Assembly (NCBI GenBank): GCA_949357655.1
Contig: CASHTG010000021.1
Coordinates: forward strand, 1,116,001-1,180,000
Direction of reading: 5' to 3'
Length of the DNA: 64,000 nt
Source: Parascedosporium putredinis
Lineage: Eukaryota > Ascomycota > Sordariomycetes > Microascales > Microascaceae
In this document: in pieces, positions 24,461 to 35,957 of the stretch
How the letters are laid out: each line of letters opens with the position of its first letter
Position numbering within the stretch: position 1 is the stretch's first letter
Position numbers and translations under genes: made by a program
Notes under the pieces: generated by a model
What the model saw: the letters and a program-made list of their open reading frames with translations, nothing else
Databases searched by the model: none
Told to the model about the DNA's origin: nothing

Positions 24461-25281
24461 CGTGGAGGAGTACAAAGGGTTGGGTAAAATCGTGGCGGAC
24501 GTCAAGTCTGCTCCTCATAGAGCATATCCAGGCTCATTGAACGGTTGATAGACCGTTAAACCGCTTGGTAGCATACAGCAAGATAACAGTTCAAGTGATA
24601 AGCCAGTTGTGATGACAAGGCTGAGGAACGACCGATCAGCTAATGCTGTGAAGAGCAGAAGCCCGCGACAACGATTTGGCGGAGGTTTTCTTGCATGTGG
24701 CTTGGCTTATGTTTTTTAACCAACAAGCCCGCCGCTGTGGCGCACTTCAAGCTTCCCAACAGCTTAGGTTTTGGCAGCGCAAAAGGTGGGGCCGCCCCTG
24801 CTGACCCTCTCAAGCTTGGCGGAAATGTGGAATCCCAATTGATTTTAAATCGGATACAAGGATATCCGTAAACAACGTCGTTAATTGATCCCTTGGATTG
24901 ACGCAGCAATGACAGCCAGCTCACCCAAGACAACGGAGCTGGTCGTCCCTGCCTCTGCATTCACGCACCCAGCTTGCCAGCCTCCACAACCGGATAGCTA
25001 AGGAGGACTCGGTGGCAAAAAAATAGTTGAATGACTGTCGAAAGGCATCGTCAAGCAGTGCGCATCTTATAAACGCCTTTCGTTAATTTGGACCAGTACG
25101 TGGCTGCGATCTACAATACAATTGTCGCTTTTTTGGCCACATTTGCCTCTTTTCAACCATCCGTGATTAAGGCGGAGATCAAACTGGTCTCCTTTTGCTT
25201 GGAACACCTTCGCACAGCAATTCATATGGTTGAGATAGGACCATAACCTCGGGGCGATTGCAGTAGGGATAGGAAATAGCG
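24461..25281. other. Divergent promoter region, Urn1-like and PAP2 genes
   Basis: 820 bp between two head-to-head genes. I see no gene and no RNA. It contains GGTGGCAAAA at 25011-25020, which matches the yeast proteasome element, but no proteasome gene starts here, so I give it no meaning. Confidence 0.6.
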
Positions 25282-26425
25282 ATGCCCGTCTCTCGGCCTG
25301 GCCCAGTTGGGCCCCCAAAGCTCTCATCAATTAAAGGGCTCTGGCAGGTAAGCCCTCAAGCAAAGCGTACCCCGATGTTTCACTCATAGAACTTTGGCGA
25401 TGATACGAAGAGGCTCCTAACCAGTTTACTTCGCTTAGCGCACATATGCCGCAGACTACATCGGCTTCACCGTTCTGCTCTTCCTGTATCTGATGGTGAG
25501 TCCCACTACAGCAGCAGGAGCGCAAGCAAGGGGGCTTTTGTCACAGCGACCGAGTCAAGTGAGACTAACATGAGGTTTTAGCTGGTCTTCTTCGTTGAGC
25601 CATTTCATCGCATGTTCTTTATCAATGATTTGAACATCTCTTACCCTCATGCTGAGGTAGAGAGGGTACCAGTTAGTAAGTGGAGATCTCCTCTAGGATG
25701 AACCGAGCTCCTGGACGCTGACCACCGGCGAACCCTACAGCCATGAATTTTGTCTATGCTCTCTTCATACCCCTCGGAATCTTGATCCTGTCCAACTTCA
25801 TCGCTCGCTCCCCTGCCCACAAGCACGAGGTCACCTACCTCTCCTTTGCCATTGCCGTCATCCTCACCTCTTTCATCACCGACATCGTCAAAAACACCGT
25901 CGGCCGGCCCCGCCCCGACCTCATCGCCCGCTGCAAACCGGCCCCCGGCACCCAGCCAAACACGTTAGTCACGATTGACGTCTGTACCGAGACAAATCAC
26001 CATACCCTCCACGATGGGTGGCGGTCATTCCCCTCGGGCCACTCCTCTTTCTCCTTTGCGGGCCTCGGGTTCCTGAGCATCTTCCTGGCCGGCCAGCTTC
26101 GCGTCTTCCGTCACGCCCATGGCGGCCGTGACCTCAGTCGTGCCCTCCTTTGCCTTGCCCCCTGATTGGGGCGGCCCTTATTGCTATTAGCCGCTGCGAA
26201 GACTACCGTCACGACGTTTACGACGTGTGCTGCGGGTCCCTTCTCGGCTTCGTCATCGCCTATTGGAGTTACAGACGGCATTGGCCTCACCTGTCATCAA
26301 GAGACTGCGACCAACCTTACCCCAAGCCTGGCGAAACCCCTGCAGGCTGGAACAGGATACGGGATGAAGAGAGCGGCGTGGCGGGCTTGAACGATGTAGG
26401 AGTTGAAATGTCCGAATTGAGATAA
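25282..26425 (+). CDS. PAP2-family lipid phosphate phosphatase (DPP1/LPP-like)
   Basis: Integral membrane phosphatase that dephosphorylates diacylglycerol pyrophosphate or phosphatidate-type lipids, about 300 aa. Four exons: 25282-25347, 25439-25495, 25582-25675, 25741-26425 (introns 91, 86 and 65 nt, all GT-AG with clean phases). The start MPVSRPGPVGPP precedes a first membrane span (YIGFTVLLFLYLM). The three PAP2 signature motifs are intact: KNTVGRPRPD, FPSGHSSF and SRCEDYRHDVYD, whose two His and the Arg form the active site. At least five hydrophobic spans are visible. One C is missing in C5 26158-26162, between LCLAP and LIGAALIAIS. The C-terminal 60 residues are polar. It is convergent with PRE9. 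Confidence 0.93.
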
Positions 26426-26819
26426 ATGTGAACTGAAGTGCTGATTCTCTTAAACGAGCAGTCTTAACTTTTATCCCTCTCCGCGCTCCCGATATCAAGC
26501 CTAGTCGGAGTTCTCTTCCCACCCATGCCTCCTCGATCGACTTTGATTCGGTGAACGTCTACATGGACTCTTAAATTAACGCAAAGGACTCCTTGGCCCT
26601 ATGTTACGCTCTAACGTCAAGAAAGGGGCAAACTATAACACGAAAGATACGATTGCATGAGGAGCTCACAGGTAACAGCAGGCAGGTATTGTCACGGATT
26701 CCAGATATCTAGTATGTAGTACAAAAGCACCCGGCGCTTGAAGAGGAACGCGCATTATGAGACGCCTGTCGGTCTCTGTCATGGCTCAACATTGATACGA
26801 ATAGTAAATGTACAATTCC
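26426..26819. other. Convergent 3' region, PAP2 and PRE9
   Basis: 394 bp between two convergent stop codons. AT-rich, with no gene, repeat or RNA visible. It must hold both 3' UTRs. Confidence 0.6.
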
Positions 26820-27828
26820 TTACTTCTCCTCCGCGCCCTCATCCTTGGCTAGGTCATGCTCCTTAAGCAATGCTGTGATCTCGTCCGCACTCCACAGGCG
26901 ATGGTAGATCTTGCCATCGCTGGTCTGGCCCACTGTCGCAAATTCGACTAAGGAGAAAGATTAAGCATTAGTAATGAGGAACGGCTAGGCAGGAGAAATC
27001 GACTGTACTTACTCTTCTCGCTGCTGAGCTTTGTAGAGTCCATCGTCTTGCTGAGTACTTTGACAGCGAGCGCGCAAGCTTCCTTAAGCGTGCAATCCTC
27101 CTTGTAGTCCTGCTTCAGCAAGCTCTGGGCACTGGCGTGATTCGCGCCAGCGCTTGTGGCCTTCCATCCACCGTAGTTGCCCGAAGGGTTGCTATGGTAT
27201 AGTTGGAACTGGCGACGAGGGTCCCAACCAGCGTAGATGAAGGAGACACCGAAGGGTCGGAGACCGCCATGCTGAGTGTAGCCTTGCTTCAGATCGCACA
27301 ACCTCCGCACGAGCTGTTCGCAGGGAATATCTTCGTTGTAGGTGAGAAGGTAGCGTTGGGCAACTTGCCTCGCGTAGGTGATGAGGATATTGGCATCGGC
27401 TGTCATTCCGGCAACAGCACATATCATGTTGCTATTTTCCCAAACAAAACATTGTCAGTCCCTCGGACAGATAGATCTAGCCCTTGCGGCATGCTGATGC
27501 CCAACGGCCACACACAAACGGATTACGTACTCGTTGAGAATATAAAGCTTTTCAGCAGAGGTATCTTGCTCAAGAAGTTTCGAAGTCACCTTCCTTTCCG
27601 CGGCAAGAACGATTCCATCCTTGGCGAGGATGCCAATGGCTGTGCCAGCGTGGGAGATGGCCTCCAAAGCGTACTCGACCTGGTAGAGTCGTCCCTCGGG
27701 GAGAAAATGGTTGTCTAGATAACGTAGAAATATTAGCCTCAGCAGACAAAATCATCCGAAAGGGCTGTCGTGAGGCCTGTAACTATAAAGGAGATTTGAC
27801 GTACTCGGGAATCGTATCGACGAGCCAT
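26820..27828 (-). CDS. PRE9: 20S proteasome alpha subunit PRE9/PSMA4
   Basis: Outer-ring alpha subunit of the 20S proteasome, 251 aa. Four exons: 27805-27828 (MARRYDSR), 27531-27714, 27013-27431 and 26820-26947; introns of 90, 99 and 65 nt. The alpha-subunit N-terminal signature (YDSR/TTIFSPEGRLYQVEYA) and the family text ISHAGTAIGILAKDGIVLAA, KQGYTQHGGLRPFGVSF and SNPSGNYGGWKA identify this paralogue over the other six alphas. The C-terminus is acidic (KDEGAEEK). One C is missing in the C4 run at about 27698-27701 (SPEG reads SPR). In so conserved a gene this argues for sequencing error and serves as an internal control for the other frame breaks. It is divergent from BYE1. Confidence 0.97.
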
Positions 27829-29108
27829 GGTTGAAGAGCAAGCAGCGGTCGGCGGATGGATTTCTATCGGGGTCGCAGTCGGGAGAGGAAGATAGAGAGC
27901 TCGTAATTACCGACTAGAAAAACAATTCTCTAACGCAGCATAAAAGAAGCTGTCCGTCTGATGCAGCGAGCCTGTCCCTTGGAAGAGTAAATGCGTGGAG
28001 TGTTGATAGCTTGATGAAGTGGAGGATTTGCTTGACACGGCTGAAGCTTCCTAAGCTCTCAAGGCCAAGCAGGTTGCGTCGCTCCAGGCAATCAAGCCGC
28101 GTACAAGTGGCCGCGCTGGCAACAGCACCTGCCACGGGCGAGGCCCAAGAACAACCTCAATGACTAAGCCCAGATCTGCCACCATTTAGCCGAGAAACTA
28201 GCGCCTGAAATCTGAGGCCTATTTGTCAGCTTCGCGACGAGGACTTGGTCGTGTGATATTCTACTGTGCTTGCTCTCAAGGATTGAAAACAATCAACTTC
28301 CACCTTTCAACCCTCTTTCCGAGCAGAATTTTACCTTGGCGGTTTAACTTTGCCCTGCGCGTTTTCCCTAATCTTGGTCGCGAATTGTTCCTAGCCATCC
28401 TCCTTTGGCATACTAACGATTAATTCCTCCCAAAAACGAGGCAGGCAGCAGTCTGTACCTCTCGTCACTCATACACCATCGGATCCAAGAGGCCGCTTTT
28501 CGCACTTTTTTTTTCTCCCTCGGCCCCCAATCACTAACTCAGCAACTGCCTCTCGTCGCGGAACACAACCCCGACGCCCACGAGTTGTTTTCCTACCCAT
28601 CTATCATCGCGACTCACGCAGCAGATGCTTGATTTCTCGTGTGCTTAGCCATCGGAATTATTCTAATGCGCATTCGGAAATCGCGTTACAATCCGTGACT
28701 GAGCTTTACCCAGCATTAGAGAGGAACCGAGCTCGTTGTTTTTGTTCTTGAGCGCCCTTACCCTTTTGGCAAATATTGCGTTGGAGATTTGGCCCCTGTC
28801 AACCTTGTTGGCATTACCTCTATCTGTGGCATTATTTTTGGACGCGCGTACTTGTGCCTCTTTTGAGCCATTTTCGCAGATTTGTTCTCTTGTCTGCGAT
28901 GCGCAAGTGACCATCTGGACTCAACCTAGGCCTTCTGCGTAACAAATTAATCAGATAAGGGCCCTTGTGTGTAAAAAGCTACGGCACGAAGAGTTCTCCT
29001 GCACTAGCCCCATTTGTGGACAGTGCCCGTTTGCCCTTGTTGTAGAATCTGTTTCCTTTCGCGGCGACGTAATTATTGGTTATCTGGCCGTCAGAGCATC
29101 ACATCACC
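27829..29108. other. Divergent promoter region, PRE9 and BYE1
   Basis: 1.28 kb. No gene supported. It contains ATCAGATAA at 28950-28958, a full iron-GATA match about 150 bp before BYE1, which is probably chance. A T8-9 run lies near 28507. No RNA gene is recognisable. Confidence 0.55.
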
Positions 29109-31801
29109 ATGTCCGGTAAGCTATTTCGTGCGCGACCCACGCTGCTGAGAGGTGTCGGCCCATCCGTGAGGCCCGGGCGCCGCGACCCAATGGCGGATGC
29201 CTCGGACCCCGCGACCTCGAGACTGCTCGACGAGCAACCACATGCTAACCATTCTTGTTCAATCACAGGCGAAGCAGAGCCTCGACGATCGGTACGGGCC
29301 ACGAAAGGCCAACACACCAAAGCCTTTGATCAGCTCGACCAACCTACCGAAGCGCCCAAGAGGAGGGGGAAGAGGGGCAAGAAGGCCAATGCCAACGACG
29401 AGAGGCAAGAAGAGGTCGAAGAAGAGGTCATCCGATGCGTTTGCGGGGCGACAGAGCAAGCCGAAGACTCTGGGGAGCCCTGGATCGCGTGCGACACTTG
29501 CGGAGCGTGGCAGCACAACGTGTGTATGGGCATGAGTGTCTTTACGGAAGACCTCCCCAATCACTACTACTGCGAGACCTGCAATCCCGACGAACACAAA
29601 GAGCTCCTGGAGGGGATTGCCAAAGGCGAAAAGCCCTGGGAGGGCAGACGCGCCAGGTACGAGGCAGAGTCGGAAAAGAAGAAGAAGCGAGGCCGTCGCG
29701 GCGGCCGAGGCAAGCGCATCAGCGATTCGAAGGACGGCAAGGAACAGGGAGAAGAGTCCACGCCGGCACCGCGGAAAAGCAAAAGCCCCGGTGTAGAGGA
29801 TAAAAAGGAGAAGGATGGGCCTTCCAAGATGACGGGGAAGAGAAAGTCTCGCGATGACTCTCAAGATGAAGACTCCAAAGTACGTACTTGCCACGCTATG
29901 CAACTATGTAGCACCATTATCTAACCCACCCATGCGCACAGCCGAGCGGACCTGCATCGAAACTTCAAAAGTGACCGAATCCAAGGTCATGTCTGGCTAC
30001 ACCCTCCGGAAGACCTAGCCAAGAGTTTGAGCGAATTGCCAGACAACCGACAAGGGCCTGTCAAAGTGCTCCTCAAGTCTCTCGCGCATGCTCTAACTCT
30101 TGCCATCAAAAAGTCCAACTACATACTCAAGGAAGGGAGACGGCCGAAGAAAAGGCCGAAAAGCATGCCATACAGATTGAGCGTGCCGTCTTTGACAGCC
30201 ACCCCAATAACAAGGAATATGCGGGCCAGTGCCGAACATTGGCTTTCAACCTCAAGAATAACGAAGACTTATCCAGCAACCTATTCAACCAAACACTATC
30301 GCCCACCGCTCTCGCCGTCATGACATCCAACGAGCTGGCTTCCAAGGAACTCCAGCGGGAGTTGGCCGAGCTGAAAGCCAAGGTTGACAAGCAATCCATC
30401 CTCATTGCCGACGAGGGCCCTCGAGTCCGTAGGACTCACAAGGGAGAAGAGTTGGTCGAAAGCGACAACGAGATGCAAGCGGACGAGGAAACACCAACAT
30501 TCGCTGCCAATCCAGGCGCTCGCGACGGATCCGGCGGCCCCTCGAGGAAAGCCAGCGAGAGCACCGGCCCCGAGTCTGGCAAGCCACCCCTGACCGTCGA
30601 CACTCAGCATTCGCCGAGGCAAAGCGATTTCGATATCGGAAAGGTCTTCTCCAGCGTCAAGTCGCCTACGCTCAACACGCCAGGTCGGAGAACCTCGAGC
30701 GGCACTTTCGGCCCGGCTGGCGGGCCGGGCGTTGACCCAGAGGTGGATAGGCTTCTCCAAGATGAGAACGACTCTCCGCCGTACTCCCCGACGGAGGACA
30801 ATGACCCGGATGTTGTATGGAGAGGCCACCTAGTTATGAACGCGCTTGCCGATCTTCCCGCCAACATCAAGTACGTCGGCGGTGCCAACCTCGCGGCCGA
30901 CCGCGTCGTGCCCTGGAACAGCCTTATCCCGAAGCGACTCAGCGTCGCAGGCCGAATCGACCAGCAGAAGGCGGTAGAGTATCTCTGCAGCCTCCGATAC
31001 AACCAGTTCACGGACGTGGTGGTCACGAGCATCCTTCCCGCGTCCGAGGCATTCCGTCCTGAGTTCCAGGCCGTGTACAACTATTTCGTATCCAAGAAGC
31101 GGTACGGCGTCATTGGCGACAAGGGCGTAGCCAACGTTCGGGATACATATCTTGTTCCCGTCGTCCCGGGTGAGGGCAATCACCCCGAGTTTATGCTCAA
31201 TCTCGCCGTCAATCTCATTCCATTGCAACGGACGGAGCCCATGCTTCTTGCCGTCTTTGTCTACAGAGACGATGCGAGGCTTTTACGTGCCGGGCAAGCA
31301 GCCGCCGCCGCCGCCGCCGCCTCCATACCCGCCTCCGCAATCTCGCCTCAAATCCCTCAGGGCCAGTTCCCTACTCCCAGCGGAACACCGGCTACCCCTG
31401 TTCCCCAGTCGATGGCTCCCCTCGCGCAGCCCGCCAGCGAATCGGCCGAATCTCGCCAAAAGGCTCAAATTCAAGGACAGCAGATGGCGTCCGATATTCT
31501 GGGACCCCTTCACTCCGCACCCACTGTCCAGTTCCTGCTACCGATGGCGTATCAAATGACCAAGACAGAGTGGGAAATCATTCGGGAACTACTCGAGTCG
31601 GATCTTCGCGCCAGGAGGACCTGCAACATCTCAGCACCTTGCTCGAGCGGCATGGAAATGCACGGAAAGAAGCGGCCGGGAACGGTGGCCCTGCTCCAGG
31701 TACCGCTACGCTCCCTCTGCAAGGACTACGACATCCCACGGCGGGTGCCCCCACCAATGGCCAACAGGCATAAGCCCCTTCAACCTGGCGCCATGGTGTA
31801 A
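29109..31801 (+). CDS. BYE1: Transcription elongation factor Bye1 (PHD-TFIIS central-SPOC)
   Basis: RNA polymerase II-associated chromatin reader. Exons 29109-29115, 29269-29879 and 29942 to about 31801; introns of 153 and 62 nt. The short first exon splices to give MSGEAEPRRSVRATKGQHTK. PHD finger at residues 59-107 (C59, C61, C77, C80, H85, C88, C104, C107), then a basic disordered linker, a TFIIS-like central domain (LSELPDNRQGPVKVLLKS to NLFNQTLSP), an acidic/Ser-rich linker and a SPOC domain (DVVWRGHLVMNALADLPANI to LLAVFVYRDD). An alanine run is encoded by GCC repeats near 31300-31320. Missing bases: A4 29967-29970, 30010-30011, G3 30135-30137, and about 31611. Further slips after 31700 make the stop uncertain: a frame reading NGSVPPPFTTSRPG runs past 31801, while the once-corrected frame stops at 31773. 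Confidence 0.9.
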
Positions 31802-32784
31802 ATGGATCCGTTCCTCCGCCTTTCACGACCTCAAGACCGGGCCTCGGGCTTATCTTGGGGTTGGTATGCAGTTTTTTTTTTCGTTTTGCTTTCATTATTT
31901 TCTCGTGCTGCTTTGTTCCCGCGTAATTGTCGAACTAGATATCATCAACATGGAGCAAGGCACAGGGTAAAAAGGGCGGTTGCTTGGTCAAAATCAGGAG
32001 TCGAGGGGGCCGTTTATAAGATACCTTTTTTTCTTTTTCCTTCTATAATTATCACATGCCCTCCTCTCGGTAAATCAGTGACCTTTGAGGCCATGCAGGT
32101 CTCCCAAGGGAGATGGCACCGAACGGCGATTTATGTATCTAGATTCCGCGTCGAGCGACGGGCCACAAGAGAAGGGCCAATCCTCCTACCATTTTTATCG
32201 CAACATGCCGCTGCCCAATTGTCCCAAAGTAGTCTAATTCAATCTTACATCTTTGCGATCGCCAAGTGTCGAGCTCACGCTCCCTTTCTGTCATGTACGG
32301 GTCGTCAGTCTCGTTCGGCCCTCCCACCCCTTTAGATTGATACGTGTAGTGAAACGGAGCTGGTTGATGAAGCCAATTGAGCGTCGAATGCGACCAGCCA
32401 TACGCGCATCGTCCCCATCAGCGTACGTCACCGTCACCGCCCCTCGCCGAGCCCAAAATCTTATAAGGAGCCATGCACTTCACGGGGGTTTTTTTGTGCT
32501 CGAGCGCAGCTACTTCCTTGCTCTCTCCCGCGTCATTCCATTTGATGTTTTCATAAACTCCATCTCCAAGTTCCCGTCACACGTCCCTCTCAAGTAATTG
32601 AGCCCTGTCAAGCTTCCATCTCAAGATCTTCTCCCCAGGTACGAGTGCTACACGCAGTCTTCCAACCCCCACTTCGGCGTATTCCCCACTCCAGCCGTCG
32701 CCTTCACTCACATTGCACTAGCGGAATCCATTATTATCTCGCCTCTCTCAAGCTTCTTGTCAAAATCCCCTTTTTTTTTTCGCT
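31802..32784. other. Intergenic between BYE1 and the CaaX microprotein
   Basis: About 0.98 kb. It may include the true BYE1 3' end. Poly-T runs lie near 31872 and 32026, and T10 at 32771-32780 lies just before the next start. No other gene is supported. Confidence 0.5.
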
Positions 32785-32931
32785 ATGCCCGCGTCAACCG
32801 GTCCCGGCAGCGCCGCCATCTCCATCGCCGAGAGTATCGTAAAACCTGCCGACGCCACCGGCAAAGCCAAGTGCATCGAGTGCGGTGACTACGACTGTTG
32901 CTGTATCCCGATTCCTTGCGTGATCCTCTAA
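32785..32931 (+). CDS. 48-aa Cys-rich microprotein with C-terminal CaaX box
   Basis: A short intact ORF. The first 28 residues are Ala/Ser/Gly/Pro-rich and polar. From residue 30 it is cysteine-dense: C30, C33, C38, C39, C40, C45. It ends CVIL, a perfect CaaX prenylation signal; Leu in the last position favours geranylgeranylation. The pattern CIECGDYDCCCIPIPCVIL suggests prenylation at C45 with extra upstream Cys that could be palmitoylated, so a small membrane-anchored protein. I do not recognise a named family. It is too long between Met and CaaX, and too Cys-rich, to call a mating a-type pheromone with confidence, but a lipopeptide precursor is the main alternative. It lies tail to tail with MED7, 370 bp away. 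Confidence 0.5.
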   Translation: MPASTGPGSAAISIAESIVKPADATGKAKCIECGDYDCCCIPIPCVIL

Positions 32932-33301
32932 AGGGCGGATGCTATTTTTCTCTCGAGAGCATGAAAAACTCCAATTCAAGGAGGGACCTCACCTTGGGGA
33001 TTGAGGAAAGAAAGACGGAATGCTAAGGTGAAGAAAAGGCTTTAGGGACTTATGCTAGTCCATTGGGTATTCTACTCTACATATACATGGCAAGCATTTC
33101 CTTGATTAACGTTGAAGAATCATAAGTGCCCGGCATAAAACACATTGAAGTGGCACATTCGCCCATCGTGACCGCATCTTCCCACTTGGATGCTCCCTCT
33201 TGATGCTGAAAACAGTGGCCAACTGATTCTGTTTTGGCCATCCCCTGTATTTCTTTTCAGTAATCGGTGACCTTGAGGCTTGTGAGGGCCAAATATTCGC
33301 T
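32932..33301. other. Convergent 3' region, CaaX ORF and MED7
   Basis: 370 bp. No gene, repeat or RNA seen; presumably the two 3' UTRs. Confidence 0.5.
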
Positions 33302-34193
33302 TTACTCCGTGATCAGCTCATCCGCCACGCCCCAAATCTCGGCTTCTCTTGTTTGACCACCGGTCTTTAACTCGTCTTGCTCTGTTAATCTCGCCGCCCA
33401 CGCCGACTCAGGTCGAGCTGACATCTCGATGCTACCGAGGCCCTCAATCACCCGCTTCGTGCGATCTACGGCTTCCTTATCGCCGCCGTCTCCGCTCTAG
33501 TGCGATCGAGGTGCTCCTGCATCAAGGCAATGGTAGACTCGCGGGCCTGGTGGGGGCGGTACTCATTCAATATGTGGTGGAAGTTGATGAAGAGCGTTCG
33601 TAGGTCGTCCACCTTCTCCTCGGCCTATCAAGCAGGGGTCACAATCGTTAGCAAGGGGTGGTCGAGTCTCGGAGTGCTGCAATCAGTGAGGGGCCGGAAG
33701 GAGCCATCAGATACCTGTTTCGGATCAATGCTCAGGATGCCGAGCAGCTCGAGGAAATTCAACAGGAGAGACTTTGCGAGCCGTTTTAGCTCAAACGCTC
33801 GATCCTGGTGTTTGCCTTCCTTTCCTTGCTCGTCCTGAGACGATCCCTCAGCTCCAAGCTTCTGTATGCCTTGTTCTTCGAGACCTGGTAGTTTGTCATC
33901 AAGCTAGAGGATGTTAGCAACTTTTTGCACGGCACCAAAGCACCGCAGGTGATGCTGAATATGTTCCAGAAGGAAAAGCGGTTCCGTACTGAGTATTGGT
34001 CCCCAAAAACTCTCCATTTCCCATCTACGGGCTCCGCGGGAGGTCGTAGATTGATTAGTTCCTCCGGTACATTGGGCGGCCGGAAAGCGTAGTCGCGAGG
34101 GTTTCCGGAACCTGTCGCGCTCTCGAGAAGCCGCTTGAACCTATCAACCCTTTCTTCCGTGAAATCTTCAAAAAACGAGGAGGATTGGGCCAT
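33302..34193 (-). CDS. MED7: Mediator complex subunit 7
   Basis: Middle-module subunit of Mediator, the bridge between activators and RNA polymerase II; about 238 aa. Exons 33990-34193, 33715-33903 and 33302-33624, introns of 86 and 90 nt. Family text is clear: the N-terminal PPNVPEELINLRPP region contains the MED21-binding Pro-rich segment, followed by ELKRLAKSLLLNFLELLGIL, NEYRPHQARESTIALMQEHL and KRVIEGLGSIE. One base is missing at about 33471-33477, between ETAAIRK and DRTKRVIEG; otherwise the frame is open to the TAA. Divergent from the ZNF830-like gene, from which it is 670 bp away. Confidence 0.96.
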
Positions 34194-34863
34194 GTTGAAG
34201 CAAGAGCGTTTCGCGTCGGCTGTTGAGAATCCGAATTGTCACCCATTGGGAGGTGCCCGCCGTCGGGTTGGGATCGGAGACCGTAATAAGTTGGTCGTGC
34301 GCCCAGAGAATAAGTTGTCCGAGGATCTTGATTTGCCAGGAGACTCGAATTCTTTGGTGGGAAATTATGGCAAGAAAATCCAATACACGAACAAGGTTGG
34401 TCTCGGGTGAGAGATGGATCAATGAATGCTACAAATAATTGTATGTGGTGCAGGAGGGGCTTCCCTCGGAGCTCTCAATGAATTGTCCAGGATGCGCCGG
34501 CTAAACATCGGATATAGAAGCTCCAAGCAACTCTCCCCCTTCCCTCATCCCACCGCCATCAGCTCGCCTCGTCAAAGTATCAAGGCGGAACAAGCAGCGA
34601 GCTACACCGGATCCAGGACTAGTCAGGAGTTTAAGTCCCCGCGTCAACCGACGTCGCCTTCTACTTTCTTTACGCAACCCCTCGACTCCTATCCGGCTGA
34701 ACCCCGGGCCCCCTCTGCGTCTCCCACAAACGCACCTCAGCGTAGCTCCGACCCAACTTCGCTACCATTCCCGCCCCCCTTTGCTAGTCATCCCTTCAAA
34801 ACTTTTTCTCTCGAACCGTCCCGATCCTCCCCCATCGAGAAAATCCAATCACGCTGAAAAAAC
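34194..34863. promoter_or_regulatory. Divergent promoter, MED7 and ZNF830-like genes
   Basis: 670 bp between two head-to-head housekeeping genes. CCAAT boxes, the HAP-complex core, lie at 34380-34384 on the plus strand and 34245-34249 on the minus strand. A third CCAAT at 34845-34849 is within the probable leader. The plus-strand open frame 34426-34857 ends just before the ZNF830-like start and looks like leader sequence, not a gene. Confidence 0.5.
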
Positions 34864-35957
34864 ATGTCCGACGTACGTTCGCTGCTCCGGCAGCAGCAAG
34901 CCGCGCGGCGGATAGCCCACCCGCACGCGTCGTACTCCGAATCTGGCAAGCTCTCATGCACCCTATGCGGCGATCCCATCAAGACTGAGGCTCTTTGGGA
35001 CACTCACATCAGGAGCGCTCCCCACCGGCAACGAATGCAGACTCTCGCCGCTGCAAGGAACGCGACCGAGAGGCGTCCGGCCGCCGGCAGGCGCGAAAAA
35101 ACTAGACGTCGACGAGGACGACGACGAGATAATGGAGGACGGCGGGCGGAAAAAGAGGAACCGCGCGGACGCTGCCTCTCCCCAACCCGGCGCGGGATCC
35201 TCAGCGAGCGGTTCGGAGCGGGACGGCGAGCGGAACAGCAAGGAGCAGACCCTCACGCCGCTGAGCCAACGAACGTCCAACACCCCGGTGCACGGCGTCG
35301 AGATGAAGATTCCTCGCGACCCGCCACGCCAATGGCTTTGCGCGATAGCGTATCAAGCTCCTCCACCCCCAACGGCCACGGCGACGGCTACTTCTCGATG
35401 AGGCCCCAAGCCGCCGCCACCGCCCAGAGGCAGACATCCACGCAGCCGGCACCCCCGGGCAAGCTAGCAGCCCACGCCGCCGCAGCCGGGCAAGTCGACG
35501 AGTCCGAATGGGCCGCCTTCGAAGCCGATATCGCCGCCGCCACCGTACCTTACTCCGAGGACGCCATCATATCGGCCGACGCCGTGCCCGCGAACGGGGC
35601 GGATGACGTGGACAAGCTCGAAGGGGCCACGGCCCCGCGGACAAAGAAATCCAGGCCGAGCGCGAGGATGCCACGCGCGCCCTCGAGGAAGAGTTTGACG
35701 AGATGAGCGAGCTCGAGGCGCGCGCGCGGAGGTTAAAGGAGAAGAGGGAGGCGTTACGACTACGTAGCGCAAGCCAGCTCAGCAGCGTCACGGAGCCAGA
35801 GGTCGCGAAGCCACCATCGGGGGCTGGCAAAGAAAATCAAGACTCGTCTCGGAAACCCACCAGTGACGAGGATGGGGATGATGATGACGATGATGATGAC
35901 GACTACGACGAAGATGATTACGCCTGGGGCGGTCTTCGCTACGCCGGTCGGGCATGA
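34864..35957 (+). CDS. C2H2 zinc-finger coiled-coil protein (ZNF830/CCDC16-like)
   Basis: Nuclear protein of the ZNF830 family, associated in animals with splicing and genome stability. The N-terminus MSDVRSLLRQQQAARR precedes one C2H2 finger with C32, C35, H48 and H54. An acidic patch (LDVDEDDDEIMEDGG) follows, then Pro/Ser/Ala-rich disorder, the conserved DESEWAAFEADIAAA segment, a charged coiled coil (EREDATRALEEEFDEMSELE) and a C-terminal Asp run encoded by GAT/GAC repeats (35876-35925). The frame must be changed three times: an extra A in A6 35096-35101, a missing base near 35300, and a missing base near 35635-35645. No intron seen. The finger, the central segment and the coiled coil each sit in a different frame, so uncorrected prediction would lose half the protein. 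Confidence 0.85.

Noticed and set aside
25011..25020. Proteasome-element-like GGTGGCAAAA
   Set aside because: No proteasome gene starts here; PRE9 starts 2.8 kb away, on the far side of the PAP2 gene and transcribed toward this site.
28950..28958. ATCAGATAA before BYE1
   Set aside because: Full iron-GATA match, but a single site near a gene with no iron link; about one such hit is expected by chance.
34426..34857. 143-aa plus-strand frame just before the ZNF830-like start
   Set aside because: Lies wholly in the MED7/ZNF830-like divergent promoter, ends a few bases before the real ATG, and shows no motif; best read as leader.
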